Below, piece after piece: positions 45,526 through 54,052 of a DNA stretch of 64,000 nucleotides. The DNA lies in the NCBI GenBank assembly GCA_963728655.1, contig CAVSLD010000006.1, positions 496,001 to 560,000 on the forward strand. The letters run 5' to 3'. Within the stretch, counting starts at the first letter, position 1. The number at the start of each line of letters is the position of its first letter. The stretch is from Iamia sp963728655 (GTDB taxonomy: Bacteria > Actinomycetota > Acidimicrobiia > Acidimicrobiales > Iamiaceae). Position numbers and translations under genes: made by a program. The notes below the pieces were generated by a model, which was given only the letters and a program-made list of their open reading frames with translations, had not been told where the DNA came from and searched no databases.

Positions 45526-47004
45526 TCAGCGGGGTCGGGACCGGGGCCCGGGAGCGGCCCAGGACTCGAGGGCGGCGTCGGGGTCGTCGACCGCGGCGGG
45601 GACGATCACCAGCACCAGGTCGCCGGCACGGAGCTGGGAGTCGCCGTCGGGGACGACCACCTCCGCCCCCCGGACCAGCGACACGATGCGCATGGGGCTG
45701 GGTGGGGGGACGTCGCGCAGACGCCGGCCACACAGGCGCGAGGCCTCGCCCAGGCGCAGCTCGACCACGTCGCCGGCCGCCGTCTCGATGGGCACCGAGT
45801 CGAGCACGGTGGCGCCCTGGGGCGCACCGGCGAGCCCCAGCCGTCGGGCGACGGTGGCGACCGTCGTGCCCTGGAGGGCGACCGACACCAGCACGACGAA
45901 GAACACCACGTTCAGCACGAAGCGCCCGCCCGGGACGTCCTCGGTGATGGGGTAGGTGGCCAGCACGATGGGCACCGCGCCGCGGAGGCCGGCCCACGAC
46001 ACGATGGCCAGCTCCTCCTTCGGGGTGCGGAAGGGCAGCAGGCAGGCGACGACGGCGAGGGGCCGGGCCACCAGCACCAGGGCGGCGGCCACGATCAGGC
46101 CCCGGCCGGCGACGGGACCGAGCTCGGACGGGAAGATGAGCAGCCCGAGGATGAGGAAGAGGCCGACCTCGGCCGCGGTCGCCAGGCTGCGGTGGAAGGC
46201 GATGAGGCTCAGGCGCTGGCGCGGGGTGCGGTCGCCGAGGACCACCCCGGCGAGGTAGGCGGCGAGCAGGCCCGAGGCCCCGAGCACCGCGGCCCCGCCG
46301 TAGGCCAGGCCGGCCACGGCGAGGGTGAGCACCTCGGGCGACAGGGTGCGGCGCCCGTGCTGGCGACGGATCACGGCCGCCGCCACCCACCCGATGCCGA
46401 TGCCCACGGCGGCGCCGCCCGCCAGCTGCACCACCCCGAAGGAGACCCAGTCCAGGGCGGTGGGGTCCTGGCGCCAGGCTTCGAGCACGCCGACGGTCAG
46501 CAGGGCGGCGACGGGGTCGTTGAGGCCGGACTCGGCGCTCAGGATGCGGGCCGAGCGGGCCGGCACCGGTGCGCCCCGCAAGGAGGCGAACACCGCCGCC
46601 GCGTCGGTGGAGGCGACCACCGCGCCCACCAGGAGCGAGGTCGTGGTCTCGACGCCGAAGGCCAGGTGCACCACCGCGGCCACGACCCCGGCGGTGATCA
46701 CCACACCGGCGGTGGCCAGGGCGAGGGCCGGCCCCAGGGCGGAGCGCAGCTCGTCGCGCCGGGTGCTCAGCCCGCCCTCGAACAGGATCAGGGCCAGGGC
46801 GGCCAGGGCCACGCTCTGGGCCAGGTCGGTGTCGTCGAAGCGGATCCATCCCAGGCCGTCGTCGCCCACCGCCATGCCGATGCCGAGCAGGAGCAGCCCG
46901 CCGGGCACGCGCAGCCGCTCGGCCAGGCCCGAGGCGGCCATGCCCACCAGCAGCAGCGCGCCCGCGGTGAGCAGCACCACGTCGACGGCGAGGTCGGCCT
47001 CCAT
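45526..47004 (-). CDS. CPA1-type K+(Na+)/H+ antiporter with a C-terminal TrkA_C domain
   Basis: 492 residues. About 12 hydrophobic segments make the cation/proton exchanger (ALILFEGGLSTRRDELR; the ion-binding acidic region VVASTDAAAVFASLRGAPVP; SAESGLNDPVAALLTVG; WAGLRGAVPIVLATYPITED). Residues about 400-480 form a TrkA_C domain (VVELRLGEASRLCGRRLRDV) that usually binds a nucleotide or ion, as in NhaP2/CvrA antiporters. GAGACT lies 6 nt before the ATG (leaderless type). Confidence 0.9.
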   Translation of the reverse strand: MEADLAVDVVLLTAGALLLVGMAASGLAERLRVPGGLLLLGIGMAVGDDGLGWIRFDDTDLAQSVALAALALILFEGGLSTRRDELRSALGPALALATAGVVITAGVVAAVVHLAFGVETTTSLLVGAVVASTDAAAVFASLRGAPVPARSARILSAESGLNDPVAALLTVGVLEAWRQDPTALDWVSFGVVQLAGGAAVGIGIGWVAAAVIRRQHGRRTLSPEVLTLAVAGLAYGGAAVLGASGLLAAYLAGVVLGDRTPRQRLSLIAFHRSLATAAEVGLFLILGLLIFPSELGPVAGRGLIVAAALVLVARPLAVVACLLPFRTPKEELAIVSWAGLRGAVPIVLATYPITEDVPGGRFVLNVVFFVVLVSVALQGTTVATVARRLGLAGAPQGATVLDSVPIETAAGDVVELRLGEASRLCGRRLRDVPPPSPMRIVSLVRGAEVVVPDGDSQLRAGDLVLVIVPAAVDDPDAALESWAAPGPRSRPR

Positions 47005-47053
47005 CGGTCGAGTCTCGCGTGCCGGCCCGGCCGCCCGGGAGCGGTCCGGTGCG

Positions 47054-47677
47054 CTAGGCGGTGCCGAAGAGGCGGTCGCCGGCGTCGCCCAGGCCGGGCA
47101 CGATGAAGGCCTGCTCGTCGAGGTGGTCGTCGACCGACGCCACCACCAGCTCGTCGACCAGGCCCGAGGCCGAGATGCGGGACACGCCCTCGGGCGCGGC
47201 CAGGACGCACACCGCGGTGAGCCGACCGGGGTTGCGGCCCTGGAGAAGCTCGCAGGCGAAGGCCAGGGAGCCGCCCGTGGCCAGCATGGGGTCGAGGACC
47301 AGGACGGGTCGGCCCCCCAGGTCGGCGGGCACCGAGTCCATGTAGGGCACGGGCTCGTGGGTGTCCTCGTCACGGGCCACGCCGATGAACCCGGTCGGGG
47401 CGTCGGGCATCAGCCGGAGCACGCCCGGGAGCAGGCCCAGCCCGGCCCGCAGCACGGGCACGGTGAGGGGCGGGGGCTCGACCCGCACGCCGGTGGTGGC
47501 CACCAGGGGCGTGGTGACGTCGACGTCGACCACGGGCAGGGACCGGGTGGCCTCCACCACGAGGATCCCGGCCAGGTCGTCCATGGCCGCCCGGAACGCC
47601 GCCCGGTCGGTGGTCTCGTCGCGCAGGCGGGTCAGGGCCTGGGCCGCCAGCGGGTGGTCGACGACGGTGGTGTGCAC
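47054..47677 (-). CDS. upp: Uracil phosphoribosyltransferase
   Basis: 207 residues. Makes UMP from uracil and PRPP. VHTTVVDHPLAAQALTRLRD at the N-terminus, VPVLRAGLGLLPGVLRLMPD, the PRPP loop VLVLDPMLATGGSLAF, and FIVPGLGDAGDRLFGT at the end, all family-typical. GTG start with CAGACT 6 nt upstream. It is divergent from deoC with only 18 bp between the start codons. Confidence 0.95.
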   Translation of the reverse strand: MHTTVVDHPLAAQALTRLRDETTDRAAFRAAMDDLAGILVVEATRSLPVVDVDVTTPLVATTGVRVEPPPLTVPVLRAGLGLLPGVLRLMPDAPTGFIGVARDEDTHEPVPYMDSVPADLGGRPVLVLDPMLATGGSLAFACELLQGRNPGRLTAVCVLAAPEGVSRISASGLVDELVVASVDDHLDEQAFIVPGLGDAGDRLFGTA

Positions 47678-47682
47678 CGTGC

Positions 47683-47689
47683 CAGTCTG
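47683..47689. promoter_or_regulatory. Shared -10 region for the divergent upp and deoC genes
   Basis: CAGTCTG reads as CAGTCT on the plus strand (7 nt before the deoC ATG) and as CAGACT on the minus strand (6 nt before the upp GTG). One near-symmetric heptamer therefore serves as the -10 for both leaderless genes. The two polymerases cannot occupy it together. Confidence 0.5.
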
Positions 47690-47695
47690 ACCGCG

Positions 47696-48397
47696 ATGGA
47701 CGACCCTGCGGCGCGCCCCGTCCCCACCGACCTGGCCGGGGTGATCGACCACACCCTGCTGGCCCCCACCGCGACCGATGCCGACGTGCGATGGCTCTGC
47801 GAGGAGGCGGCCGCGCTGGGGGTGGCCGCGGTGTGCGTGTCGCCGTCGCGCCTGCCCCTCCCGCCCGACCTCCTGACCGGCGCCATCGGGGTGGCGGCGG
47901 TGGTCGGGTTCCCGTCCGGGGCCCACGTCCCCGCGGCCAAGGCGCGCGAGGCCGAGCTCGCGGTGGCCGCCGGGGCGACCGAGCTGGACCTGGTGATCGA
48001 CCTGGGCGCGGCGACGGCGGGGGAGTGGCGCCGGGTGGAGCAGGAGGTGGCCTCGGTCCGGTCCGCGGCCCCGGCCCCGGTGGTGCTGAAGGTGATCATC
48101 GAGGCCGCGGCCCTGGGTGAGGGGGGCATCGAGGCGGCCTGCGCCGCGGTCGAGGCGGGCGGCGCCGACATGGTGAAGACCTCCACCGGGTTCCACCCGG
48201 CGGGGGGCGCCACCGTCGACGCGGTGCGGCGGATGCGGGCGGCGGTGGGCGACCGCCTGGGCGTGAAGGCGGCCGGCGGCATCCGCGACGCGGCGACCGC
48301 CCGGGAGATGCTCGGCGCCGGCGCCTCCCGCCTCGGGTGCTCGGCCACCCGGGCCATCGTGGAGGAGGCCTCGCGGCCGGGGTCACCCCGGTCCTGA
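47696..48397 (+). CDS. deoC: Deoxyribose-phosphate aldolase
   Basis: 233 residues. Splits deoxyribose-5-phosphate into glyceraldehyde-3-phosphate and acetaldehyde. Motifs: VIDHTLLAPTATDADVRWLC, AVVGFPSGAHVPAAKAREAE, ELDLVIDLGAA, VLKVIIEAAALGEGG, the Schiff-base lysine in DMVKTSTGFHPAGGAT, and VKAAGGIRDAATAREML. It works with the nearby nucleoside genes to recover carbon from deoxynucleosides. Leaderless-type promoter shared with upp. Confidence 0.95.
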   Translation: MDDPAARPVPTDLAGVIDHTLLAPTATDADVRWLCEEAAALGVAAVCVSPSRLPLPPDLLTGAIGVAAVVGFPSGAHVPAAKAREAELAVAAGATELDLVIDLGAATAGEWRRVEQEVASVRSAAPAPVVLKVIIEAAALGEGGIEAACAAVEAGGADMVKTSTGFHPAGGATVDAVRRMRAAVGDRLGVKAAGGIRDAATAREMLGAGASRLGCSATRAIVEEASRPGSPRS

Positions 48398-48444
48398 GGG
48401 CCGGGGTGTGCGATCCTCGGGAGCCGCCGACCCCGGAGACCTCC

Positions 48445-49695
48445 GTGCCCCGCCACCTCACCCGTGTCCTCGTCGCCGCCCTGCTGGCGGTGGTCCTGGT
48501 GTCCTGCGGCGGGGGTGACGACGGCGACGATGCGAGCGGCACCACCACGACCACGACGGCCGAGGGCGCCACGACCACCGCGGCCGGGGAGACCACGCCC
48601 GAGGACGGCACCGAGGCGGCCCCCGGTGAGGTGGTCGACCCCTACGACGGCCACACCAGCGACGTCTACGAGGACCCGGCGGCGTGGATCTGCCGGCCCG
48701 ACCTCGACGACGACGCCTGTCGCGACCTCGACGTCACCACCTTCGCCCCCGACGGCACCGAGGAGGTCGAGGAGCGGACGCCGGCCGAGGACCCGCCGAT
48801 CGACTGCTTCTACGTCTACCCGACGGTCTCGGCGGACCCGGGCACCAACAGCGACATGGAGGTGGCCCCCGGCGACGCCGAGGAGCAGACCGTCGTGGCC
48901 CAGGCCGCCCAGTACGCCCGGTCGTGCCGGGTCTTCGCCCCCATCTACCGCCAGGTCACCCTGGGGGCCCTCGGCTCGGGCAGCTTCGGCGACGGGCGCG
49001 AGGTCGCCTACGGCGACGTGCTCGACGCCTGGAAGACCTACGTCTCGCAGTACAGCGACGGCCGGGGCGTGATCCTCATCGGCCACTCCCAGGGCGCCGG
49101 CATCCTCCGCCAGCTCATCGCCGACGAGGTCGACGGCGTCGACGACGTGCAGGACCGCCTGGTGGCGGCCCACCTCTTCGGCACGTCGGTCCAGGTGCCC
49201 GAGGGCGAGGACGTGGGTGGCACCTACTCCGACATCCCCGCCTGCACCGCCGCCGACGAGACCGGCTGCGTGGTCACCTGGTCGAGCTACCCGGAGGCCA
49301 TGCCCCCGGCCGAGGGGGCGCTCTTCGCCGGGGCCGACGAGGAGGCCGGCACCCGCGCCCTGTGCGTCGACCCGCTGGCCCTGCTGGGCCGCGAGCACGG
49401 CTCCGCCGTCGCCCCGGTGTCGGCCCCCCTGGTGGGAGGCATCGAGGGGGTGGAGGGCATCGAGACCCGGTTCGTGGCCCTGCCCGACGCGGTCGACGTC
49501 TCCTGCGCCACCACCGGTGCCTACGACTACCTGGCCGTCTCCCTGGTCGACCCGGACGGGCCCCGCCCCGCGTCCGGCCTGGTGGAGGAGAAGATCGGAC
49601 CGACGTGGGGCCTGCACCTGGTCGACATGACCCACACCCAGGACGACCTGGTCGAGCTGGCCGCCCAGCAGGGCGCGGCCTACGCCGGGGGCTGA
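48445..49695 (+). CDS. DUF3089-family lipoprotein, lipase-like alpha/beta hydrolase
   Basis: 416 residues. Lipoprotein signal RVLVAALLAVVLVSCGGG with lipobox Cys, then a Thr/Glu-rich linker. The DUF3089 domain has DCFYVYPTVSADPGTNSDME, the nucleophile elbow VILIGHSQGAGILRQLI and a C-terminal His in LVDMTHTQDD. Extracellular, membrane-anchored; the substrate is probably a lipid or ester. GTG 48445 with GGAG about 8 nt upstream. It follows deoC but with its own ribosome site. Confidence 0.85.
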   Translation: MPRHLTRVLVAALLAVVLVSCGGGDDGDDASGTTTTTTAEGATTTAAGETTPEDGTEAAPGEVVDPYDGHTSDVYEDPAAWICRPDLDDDACRDLDVTTFAPDGTEEVEERTPAEDPPIDCFYVYPTVSADPGTNSDMEVAPGDAEEQTVVAQAAQYARSCRVFAPIYRQVTLGALGSGSFGDGREVAYGDVLDAWKTYVSQYSDGRGVILIGHSQGAGILRQLIADEVDGVDDVQDRLVAAHLFGTSVQVPEGEDVGGTYSDIPACTAADETGCVVTWSSYPEAMPPAEGALFAGADEEAGTRALCVDPLALLGREHGSAVAPVSAPLVGGIEGVEGIETRFVALPDAVDVSCATTGAYDYLAVSLVDPDGPRPASGLVEEKIGPTWGLHLVDMTHTQDDLVELAAQQGAAYAGG

Positions 49696-49711
49696 CCGGC
49701 GGCGGGCGCCC

Positions 49712-50809
49712 TCAGCCGGTGAGGCTGACGCCCAGGCCCGAGGCCCGCAGGGCGGCGTAGCCGGGCTTGATGCGCTCGTTGATGATCCGCAACCGGCGGT
49801 CGAAGGGCCAGAAGGCGCTCTTCATGGCGTTGAGGGTGAGCCACTCGAGGTCGTCCCAGCCGTAGCCGAAGGCGTCGACCAGCTTGGCCATCTCCTGGGT
49901 CATCGACGTGTCGCTCATCAGCCGGTTGTCGGTGTTCACCGTGACCCGGTAGCGCAGGCGGCGCAGGAGGCCGATCGGGTGCTCGGCGATGGTGTCGCAC
50001 ACGCCGGTGTTGACGTTGGAGGTGGGGCACATCTCCAACGGCACCCGGCGGTCCCGCACGAACGACGCCAGGTGCCCGAGGCGGACGCCGTCGTCGGTGA
50101 CGGTGATGTCGTCGACGATGCGGACCCCGTGGCCGAGGCGCTCGGCCCCGCAGATCTGCACCGCCTCCCAGATCGAGGGGAGCCCGAAGGCCTCACCCGC
50201 GTGGATGGTGATGTGGAAGTTGTCCTCGGCGACGAGGCGGAAGGCGTCGAGGTGGCGTGTCGGGGGGTGGCCGGACTCGCTGCCGGCGATGTCGAAGCCG
50301 ACCACGCCCTCGTCGCGGTGGCGCAGGGCGGCCTCGGCCACCTCCTTGGAGTTGGCCGCGTGGCGCATGGCGGTGACCAGCAGGCCGATCTCGATGCGCC
50401 CGTCGGCGGTGCCGACCCGGAAGCCCTCGAGGATGGCCTCGATGGCGTCGTCGAGGGTGAGGCCTCGCTCGAGGCACAGCTCGGGGGCCATGCGCACCTC
50501 GGCGTAGACGACGCCGTCGTCGGCCAGGTCCTGGGCGCACTCGGCCGCGACCCGCACGATGGCGTCGCGCTCCTGCATCACCCCGACGGTGTGCTCGAAG
50601 GTGTCGAGGTAGAGGACGAGGTCGCGCCGGTTGGCGCCCTCGGTGAACCAGTGGGCCAGGTCGTCGACGTCGGTCGTGGGCAGACCGTCGTAGCCGTGCT
50701 CGGCGGCCAGCTCGACCACGGTGGCCGGCCGGAGCCCGCCGTCGAGGTGGTCGTGGAGGAGCACCTTCGGGGCCCGGCGGATCTGGTCGAGGGTGGGGCG
50801 CTCGTCCAT
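49712..50809 (-). CDS. add: Adenosine deaminase
   Basis: 365 residues. Converts (deoxy)adenosine to (deoxy)inosine. Zinc ligands in LLHDHLDGGLRPATV, substrate/zinc HITIHAGEAFGLPSIWEAVQ, LGHGVRIVDDITV, and TVNTDNRLMSDTSMTQEMAK near the C-terminus. It belongs to the same functional group as upp, deoC, the phosphomutase and adenosine kinase, although separated by a lipoprotein gene. TACCCT lies 6 nt before the ATG and no ribosome site is seen. Confidence 0.95.
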   Translation of the reverse strand: MDERPTLDQIRRAPKVLLHDHLDGGLRPATVVELAAEHGYDGLPTTDVDDLAHWFTEGANRRDLVLYLDTFEHTVGVMQERDAIVRVAAECAQDLADDGVVYAEVRMAPELCLERGLTLDDAIEAILEGFRVGTADGRIEIGLLVTAMRHAANSKEVAEAALRHRDEGVVGFDIAGSESGHPPTRHLDAFRLVAEDNFHITIHAGEAFGLPSIWEAVQICGAERLGHGVRIVDDITVTDDGVRLGHLASFVRDRRVPLEMCPTSNVNTGVCDTIAEHPIGLLRRLRYRVTVNTDNRLMSDTSMTQEMAKLVDAFGYGWDDLEWLTLNAMKSAFWPFDRRLRIINERIKPGYAALRASGLGVSLTG

Positions 50810-50815
50810 GGGAGG

Positions 50816-50821
50816 AGGGTA
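50816..50821 (-). promoter_or_regulatory. -10 box of add, leaderless type
   Basis: TACCCT on the minus strand, 6 nt before the ATG at 50809. Confidence 0.5.
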
Positions 50822-50904
50822 CCGGGGTCCCCGCCGGGGCGGAGCCGGGCCCGCGCCCGGGTGGGGCCACGTCGACCCCGTCACCGGGCCGCGGCGCCCG
50901 CGAC

Positions 50905-51345
50905 CTAGCAGGCCTGCATGAACACCTGGACGCCGTAGTAGCGGCCGCCCCTGTTCACGACGCCCACGCCGATGTGGGTGAAGGACCCGTCCAAGATGTT
51001 GGCCCGGTGCCCCGAGGAGCCCATCCAGGCCCGGTGCAGCCCGTCGACCGAGCTGGAGACGGCGACGTTCTCGCCCAGGCGGCGCCAGCACGAGGGCACC
51101 CCGTCGGTGAGCGTCGAGTGCGAGATGCGCCCGTCGCGGGCCATCTTCTCGGCCCAGCGCTGGGCCTTGGTCACCAGCTGGTCGTCGACGACCAGGGCCC
51201 GCCGGCCGTGGGCGGCCCGGTCGCGGTTGACGAGGTCGACCATCCGCTGCTGGCCGCTGTCGAGGCAGCCGGTGAGCAGGAGGGTGAGGGCGACGGCGAT
51301 GACGCCCAGGAGGGCCCGGCGGCGGGTCGTGGGGGAGACGTGCAT
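50905..51345 (-). CDS. CAP-domain (SCP/PR1-like) lipoprotein
   Basis: 146 residues. Lipoprotein signal LLGVIAVALTLLLTGCLDSG with lipobox Cys at about 28. The CAP domain is typical: RMVDLVNRDRAAHGRRAL, AQRWAEKMARDGRISHS, RLGENVAVSSSVDGLHRAWM, SSGHRANILDGSFTHIGVGV, with the His/Glu pairs of the family. Exported and membrane-anchored; molecular role unknown. CACCAT lies 7 nt before ATG 51345, which favours it over the ATG three codons upstream. Confidence 0.88.
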   Translation of the reverse strand: MHVSPTTRRRALLGVIAVALTLLLTGCLDSGQQRMVDLVNRDRAAHGRRALVVDDQLVTKAQRWAEKMARDGRISHSTLTDGVPSCWRRLGENVAVSSSVDGLHRAWMGSSGHRANILDGSFTHIGVGVVNRGGRYYGVQVFMQAC

Positions 51346-51498
51346 GGCCCCCATGGTGGCCGACGAGGACCTCCTCGGACCACCATGCGTCGGGTCATCT
51401 CACGCAGCGTGGCATCCCTCGGGCTGACCTGGGCTGTCTCGTCATCGGATCGTCACATCACCACGTTCCGTGGGCGAGCGACGACGTGGCGGTCGGTG

Positions 51499-52254
51499 TC
51501 AGCCGACCTCCCAGTAGGTGCGGCTGTCTCCGTCGAGGCTGAGGAAGTCCTCGATGAACATGCTGGCGCCGTCGGCCGCCTCGGACGGGTAGTCCCAGCA
51601 CAGGTCGAAGCTGGTCGACCCGCCCTCGGTGAGGGTGGTGAAGTCGGTCCCGTCGGGGGTGACGGCGGCGCAGTCGTACTGCTCGTACTGGACCCCGTCG
51701 CCGCCCTGCAGGGTGGCCGAGAGGTCGGTCGAGGGCGTGCCCTCCTCGGCGCCGGTGTAGGTGGCCTCGATCTGGACCAGCGCGTAGGTGCCGTTGGTCG
51801 GGTCCTCGTTGAACTCGTTCACCCCGAGCACCTCGTCGGTCGCGTCGAGGTCGACGGACGTGACCCGCACCTCGTACATGCCCACGGTGGCCGACCGACC
51901 GACGGGCAGGGGGTCCTCCGACGACCCGGGGCCCGTGCCCCCGCCCCCCTCGGTGGTGTCGGGCGGGTCGTCGACCTCGGCCGTCGTGGTGCTGTCGTCG
52001 GCCTCGTCGTCACCGCCCGAGGCCACCACCAGCCCGACGGCCAGCAGGACGAGGGCGAGCACCGCGCAGACGCCGACGGGGATGAGGACGTTGGTCATGG
52101 ACCCCTTTCCGGCCGGGCGGCCCGGGGGAGGTCCCGGCGGCGGCGCGGTGGTGGGGGCGGGGGCGGCGTGCTCGGTCCACCGCGCGCCGTCCCAGTACCG
52201 CTGCTCGCCGGGGACGCCCGTCGGGTACCACCCTGCCGGCTGCTGGTCGCTCAT
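51499..52254 (-). CDS. DUF2510 / DUF4352-like membrane-anchored protein
   Basis: 251 residues. The N-terminus carries the DUF2510 motif QQPAGWYPTGVPGEQRYWDG and WTEH. After a Pro-rich stretch a transmembrane helix (LIPVGVCAVLALVLLAVGLV, about 72-92) leads to an acidic linker. Then comes an extracellular beta-sandwich (VGMYEVRVTSVDLDATDEVL, ALVQIEATYTGAEEGTPSTD, FDLCWDYPSEAADGASMFIE) resembling DUF4352. Function unknown. GGAGA lies about 10 nt before the ATG. Confidence 0.75.
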   Translation of the reverse strand: MSDQQPAGWYPTGVPGEQRYWDGARWTEHAAPAPTTAPPPGPPPGRPAGKGSMTNVLIPVGVCAVLALVLLAVGLVVASGGDDEADDSTTTAEVDDPPDTTEGGGGTGPGSSEDPLPVGRSATVGMYEVRVTSVDLDATDEVLGVNEFNEDPTNGTYALVQIEATYTGAEEGTPSTDLSATLQGGDGVQYEQYDCAAVTPDGTDFTTLTEGGSTSFDLCWDYPSEAADGASMFIEDFLSLDGDSRTYWEVG

Positions 52255-52462
52255 CGGTGCTGGTCTCCCGTCGTGGCTCTCGGTCGGTGCCCGGGCCACG
52301 CGGGCCGCCGGTCCGGGGACGCCGCCCCCGGGCCGCACCGACGGGTCCACCGCACGGACCCGCGTCGAGCGACGACGGTAGCCGGGCGCCCGGACCGACC
52401 CCCACCCGGCGGGGTCGGGGAGCCGCGGTCCGGCGTCCGGGCCGCCGGTCGGGCGGACGCCG

Positions 52463-52999
52463 TCAGGCCACGAGCGAGGCGTAGACCACGGTGTTGTCGA
52501 CGTAGTGCCCCGTGCCCCGGTCGAAGTCCCCGCCACAGGTGATCAGGCGCAGGGAGGCGCCGGGCGTCGGCGCGTAGACCTCCGGCGGCAGGTCGGCCTT
52601 GGGGTGCTGCTCGACCCGGTCGACCACGAAGGCCGCGGTGCCGTGCTGGCCCTCGACGCTCACCAGGTCACCCGGGACGAGGTCGCGCAGGTGCACGAAC
52701 ACGGCCGGGCCGGTGCGGGTGTCGTAGTGGCCGGCGATCACCGCCGTGCCCGCCTCGCCCGGCTCGGGACCCGACACCGACCAGCCCACCAGGTCGGTGC
52801 TCACCGGTGCGGCCAGGCGACCGTCGGGCTCGATGGCGAGGGGCTCGAAGGTCGTGTCGACGCCGATGGCCGGCACGACGAGGCGCTGCGGGTCGCCGAC
52901 GGGCGACGCCGAGGTGGCCGCGATGGCCTCGGGCACCGCGAGCGCAGGGTCGTCCCCGTCGTGGTCCATGGCGCCCTGGAGCGCGACCACGCCGGCCAC
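52463..52999 (-). CDS. Sortase (class F-like)
   Basis: Catalytic domain of about 150 residues: LVVPAIGVDTTFEPLAIEPD, GTAVIAGHYDTRTGPAVFVH (catalytic His in AGHYD), DRVEQHPKADLPPEVYAP and RLITCGGDFDRGTGHY with the catalytic Cys (LITC) and downstream Arg. GTG 52999 is the first usual start, but it would omit a clear signal anchor (RSRRRTGLVAGLALAAAAVA) encoded in frame up to 53083, directly after the stop of the upstream Excalibur gene. A CTG or ATC start, or an indel, is therefore likely. It probably attaches the adjacent Excalibur protein or others to the cell wall. Confidence 0.83.
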   Translation of the reverse strand: MAGVVALQGAMDHDGDDPALAVPEAIAATSASPVGDPQRLVVPAIGVDTTFEPLAIEPDGRLAAPVSTDLVGWSVSGPEPGEAGTAVIAGHYDTRTGPAVFVHLRDLVPGDLVSVEGQHGTAAFVVDRVEQHPKADLPPEVYAPTPGASLRLITCGGDFDRGTGHYVDNTVVYASLVA

Positions 53000-53083
53000 C
53001 GCCGCGGCCGCCAGGGCCAGCCCGGCGACGAGGCCCGTGCGCCGTCGGCTCCGGGCCAGGCGGGAGGTGGCGATGGCCGCCGC

Positions 53084-53482
53084 CTAGCGGGAGGCGGAGG
53101 CCCGCCGGCGCAGCAGCAGGGCCCCGCCGCCGGCGGCCACCAGCGCGGCCGCGCCGCCGTAGAGGGCCAGCGGTGCACCCGAGGAGCCGTCCTCGGGAGC
53201 CAGTCCCCCGAAGCCCGTCGCCGGCCCGGCGGTGGGCACGCCCGTGTCACTCGGGTCGAGGCCGGACGGCTCGCCGAAGTAGTCCTCGCACGCGTAGCCG
53301 TCGCCGTCACCGTCCAACCCGTTCGGGTCGCTGGTGTCGGCGTCGTACTGCGCCTGGGCGTCGGCCTGGGACGGGAAGGAGTCGCAGTTGTAGAGGTCCT
53401 GCGCGCCGGCGGGCGAGCCCAGCAGCACCAGACCTCCCGCCATGGCCAGCAGAGCCAGCATCGTTCCCCATGTGCGCCTCAT
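53084..53482 (-). CDS. Excalibur-domain surface protein, candidate sortase substrate
   Basis: 132 residues. Signal peptide (MLALLAMAGGLVLLGSPAGA), then an Excalibur calcium-binding domain (YNCDSFPSQADAQAQYDADT, and the DGDGDGYACEDYF loop). A Gly/Pro-rich spacer leads to a C-terminal hydrophobic helix and RRR tail (LYGGAAALVAAGGGALLLRR). The tail has the layout of a cell-wall sorting signal, but no clear LPxTG precedes it; TGVPTAG or LAPEDG are candidates. It lies immediately upstream of the sortase gene on the same strand. Strong GGAGG ribosome site. Confidence 0.8.
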   Translation of the reverse strand: MRRTWGTMLALLAMAGGLVLLGSPAGAQDLYNCDSFPSQADAQAQYDADTSDPNGLDGDGDGYACEDYFGEPSGLDPSDTGVPTAGPATGFGGLAPEDGSSGAPLALYGGAAALVAAGGGALLLRRRASASR

Positions 53483-53630
53483 CGGGATCCCCTCCGTGTC
53501 GTCGCTGCGCAGGGACTGTAGCCGTCAGCCAGTGCCACCACCACGATGCGGCTCGGGGTGGGCCGGTGCCTCCGCCGACACCCGGCTCGCCGGGGCGGTC
53601 CGGGCCCGGCGCCCCTGGTCAGAGGGTGGG

Positions 53631-53999
53631 TGGTGGTGAGCTGGCCTGTAGGCGGGGTTCTGTCCTCGGGTCCCTCACGGGGGTCCCGATGGGTGACCAT
53701 CCATCTGTGCGGCCCACCTGGGACGTGACGGGCGGACCACCCTGTCCCTGTTCGGCCTTGCTCCCGGTGGGGGTTGCCGAGCCGCCGTGGTCGCCCACGA
53801 CGCTGGTGCGCTCTTGCCGCACCGTTTCACCCTTGCCTGTGCCCGGAGGCCATCGGCGGTCTGCTCTCTGTTGCCCGGTCCGACAGGTCGCCCCGTCCTG
53901 GCTCTCGCCAGCACCGTGTCCTGGGGAGCCCCGACCTTCCTCGACCGGGCTCCGGCTCACGCCGGGGTCCGGCCGCGGTCACCCGGCCAGCTCACCACC
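53631..53999 (-). ncRNA. rnpB: RNase P RNA (bacterial class A)
   Basis: RNA subunit that trims the 5' ends of tRNA precursors. Minus-strand hallmarks: P1 helix formed by GGTGGTGAGCTGGCC at the 5' end and GGCCAGCTCACCACC at the 3' end. The conserved GAGGAAGGTCGGGGCT lies soon after the 5' end, AGGGTGAAACGGTGCGG sits in the core and GACAGAACCCCGCCTACAGG near the 3' end. Length of about 369 nt is typical of Actinobacteria. CAGACT lies 6 nt upstream of the first P1 base. Confidence 0.95.
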
Positions 54000-54005
54000 G
54001 CCCGC

Positions 54006-54011
54006 AGTCTG
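54006..54011 (-). promoter_or_regulatory. -10 box of rnpB
   Basis: CAGACT on the minus strand, ending 6 nt before the first base of the P1 helix. Because rnpB is not translated, this fixes the -10 to +1 spacing used to recognise leaderless genes elsewhere in the window. A GTCGAC at about 54030 lies near the expected -35 position. Confidence 0.6.
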
Positions 54012-54052
54012 GCCCGTCGCGGCGTCGCCGTCGACCGGGATGCCGGGTGGGC

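Noticed and set aside
53600..54010. Open frames across the region, some over 110 codons.
   Set aside because: The minus strand has the P1 helix and universally conserved segments of RNase P RNA; the frames are incidental.
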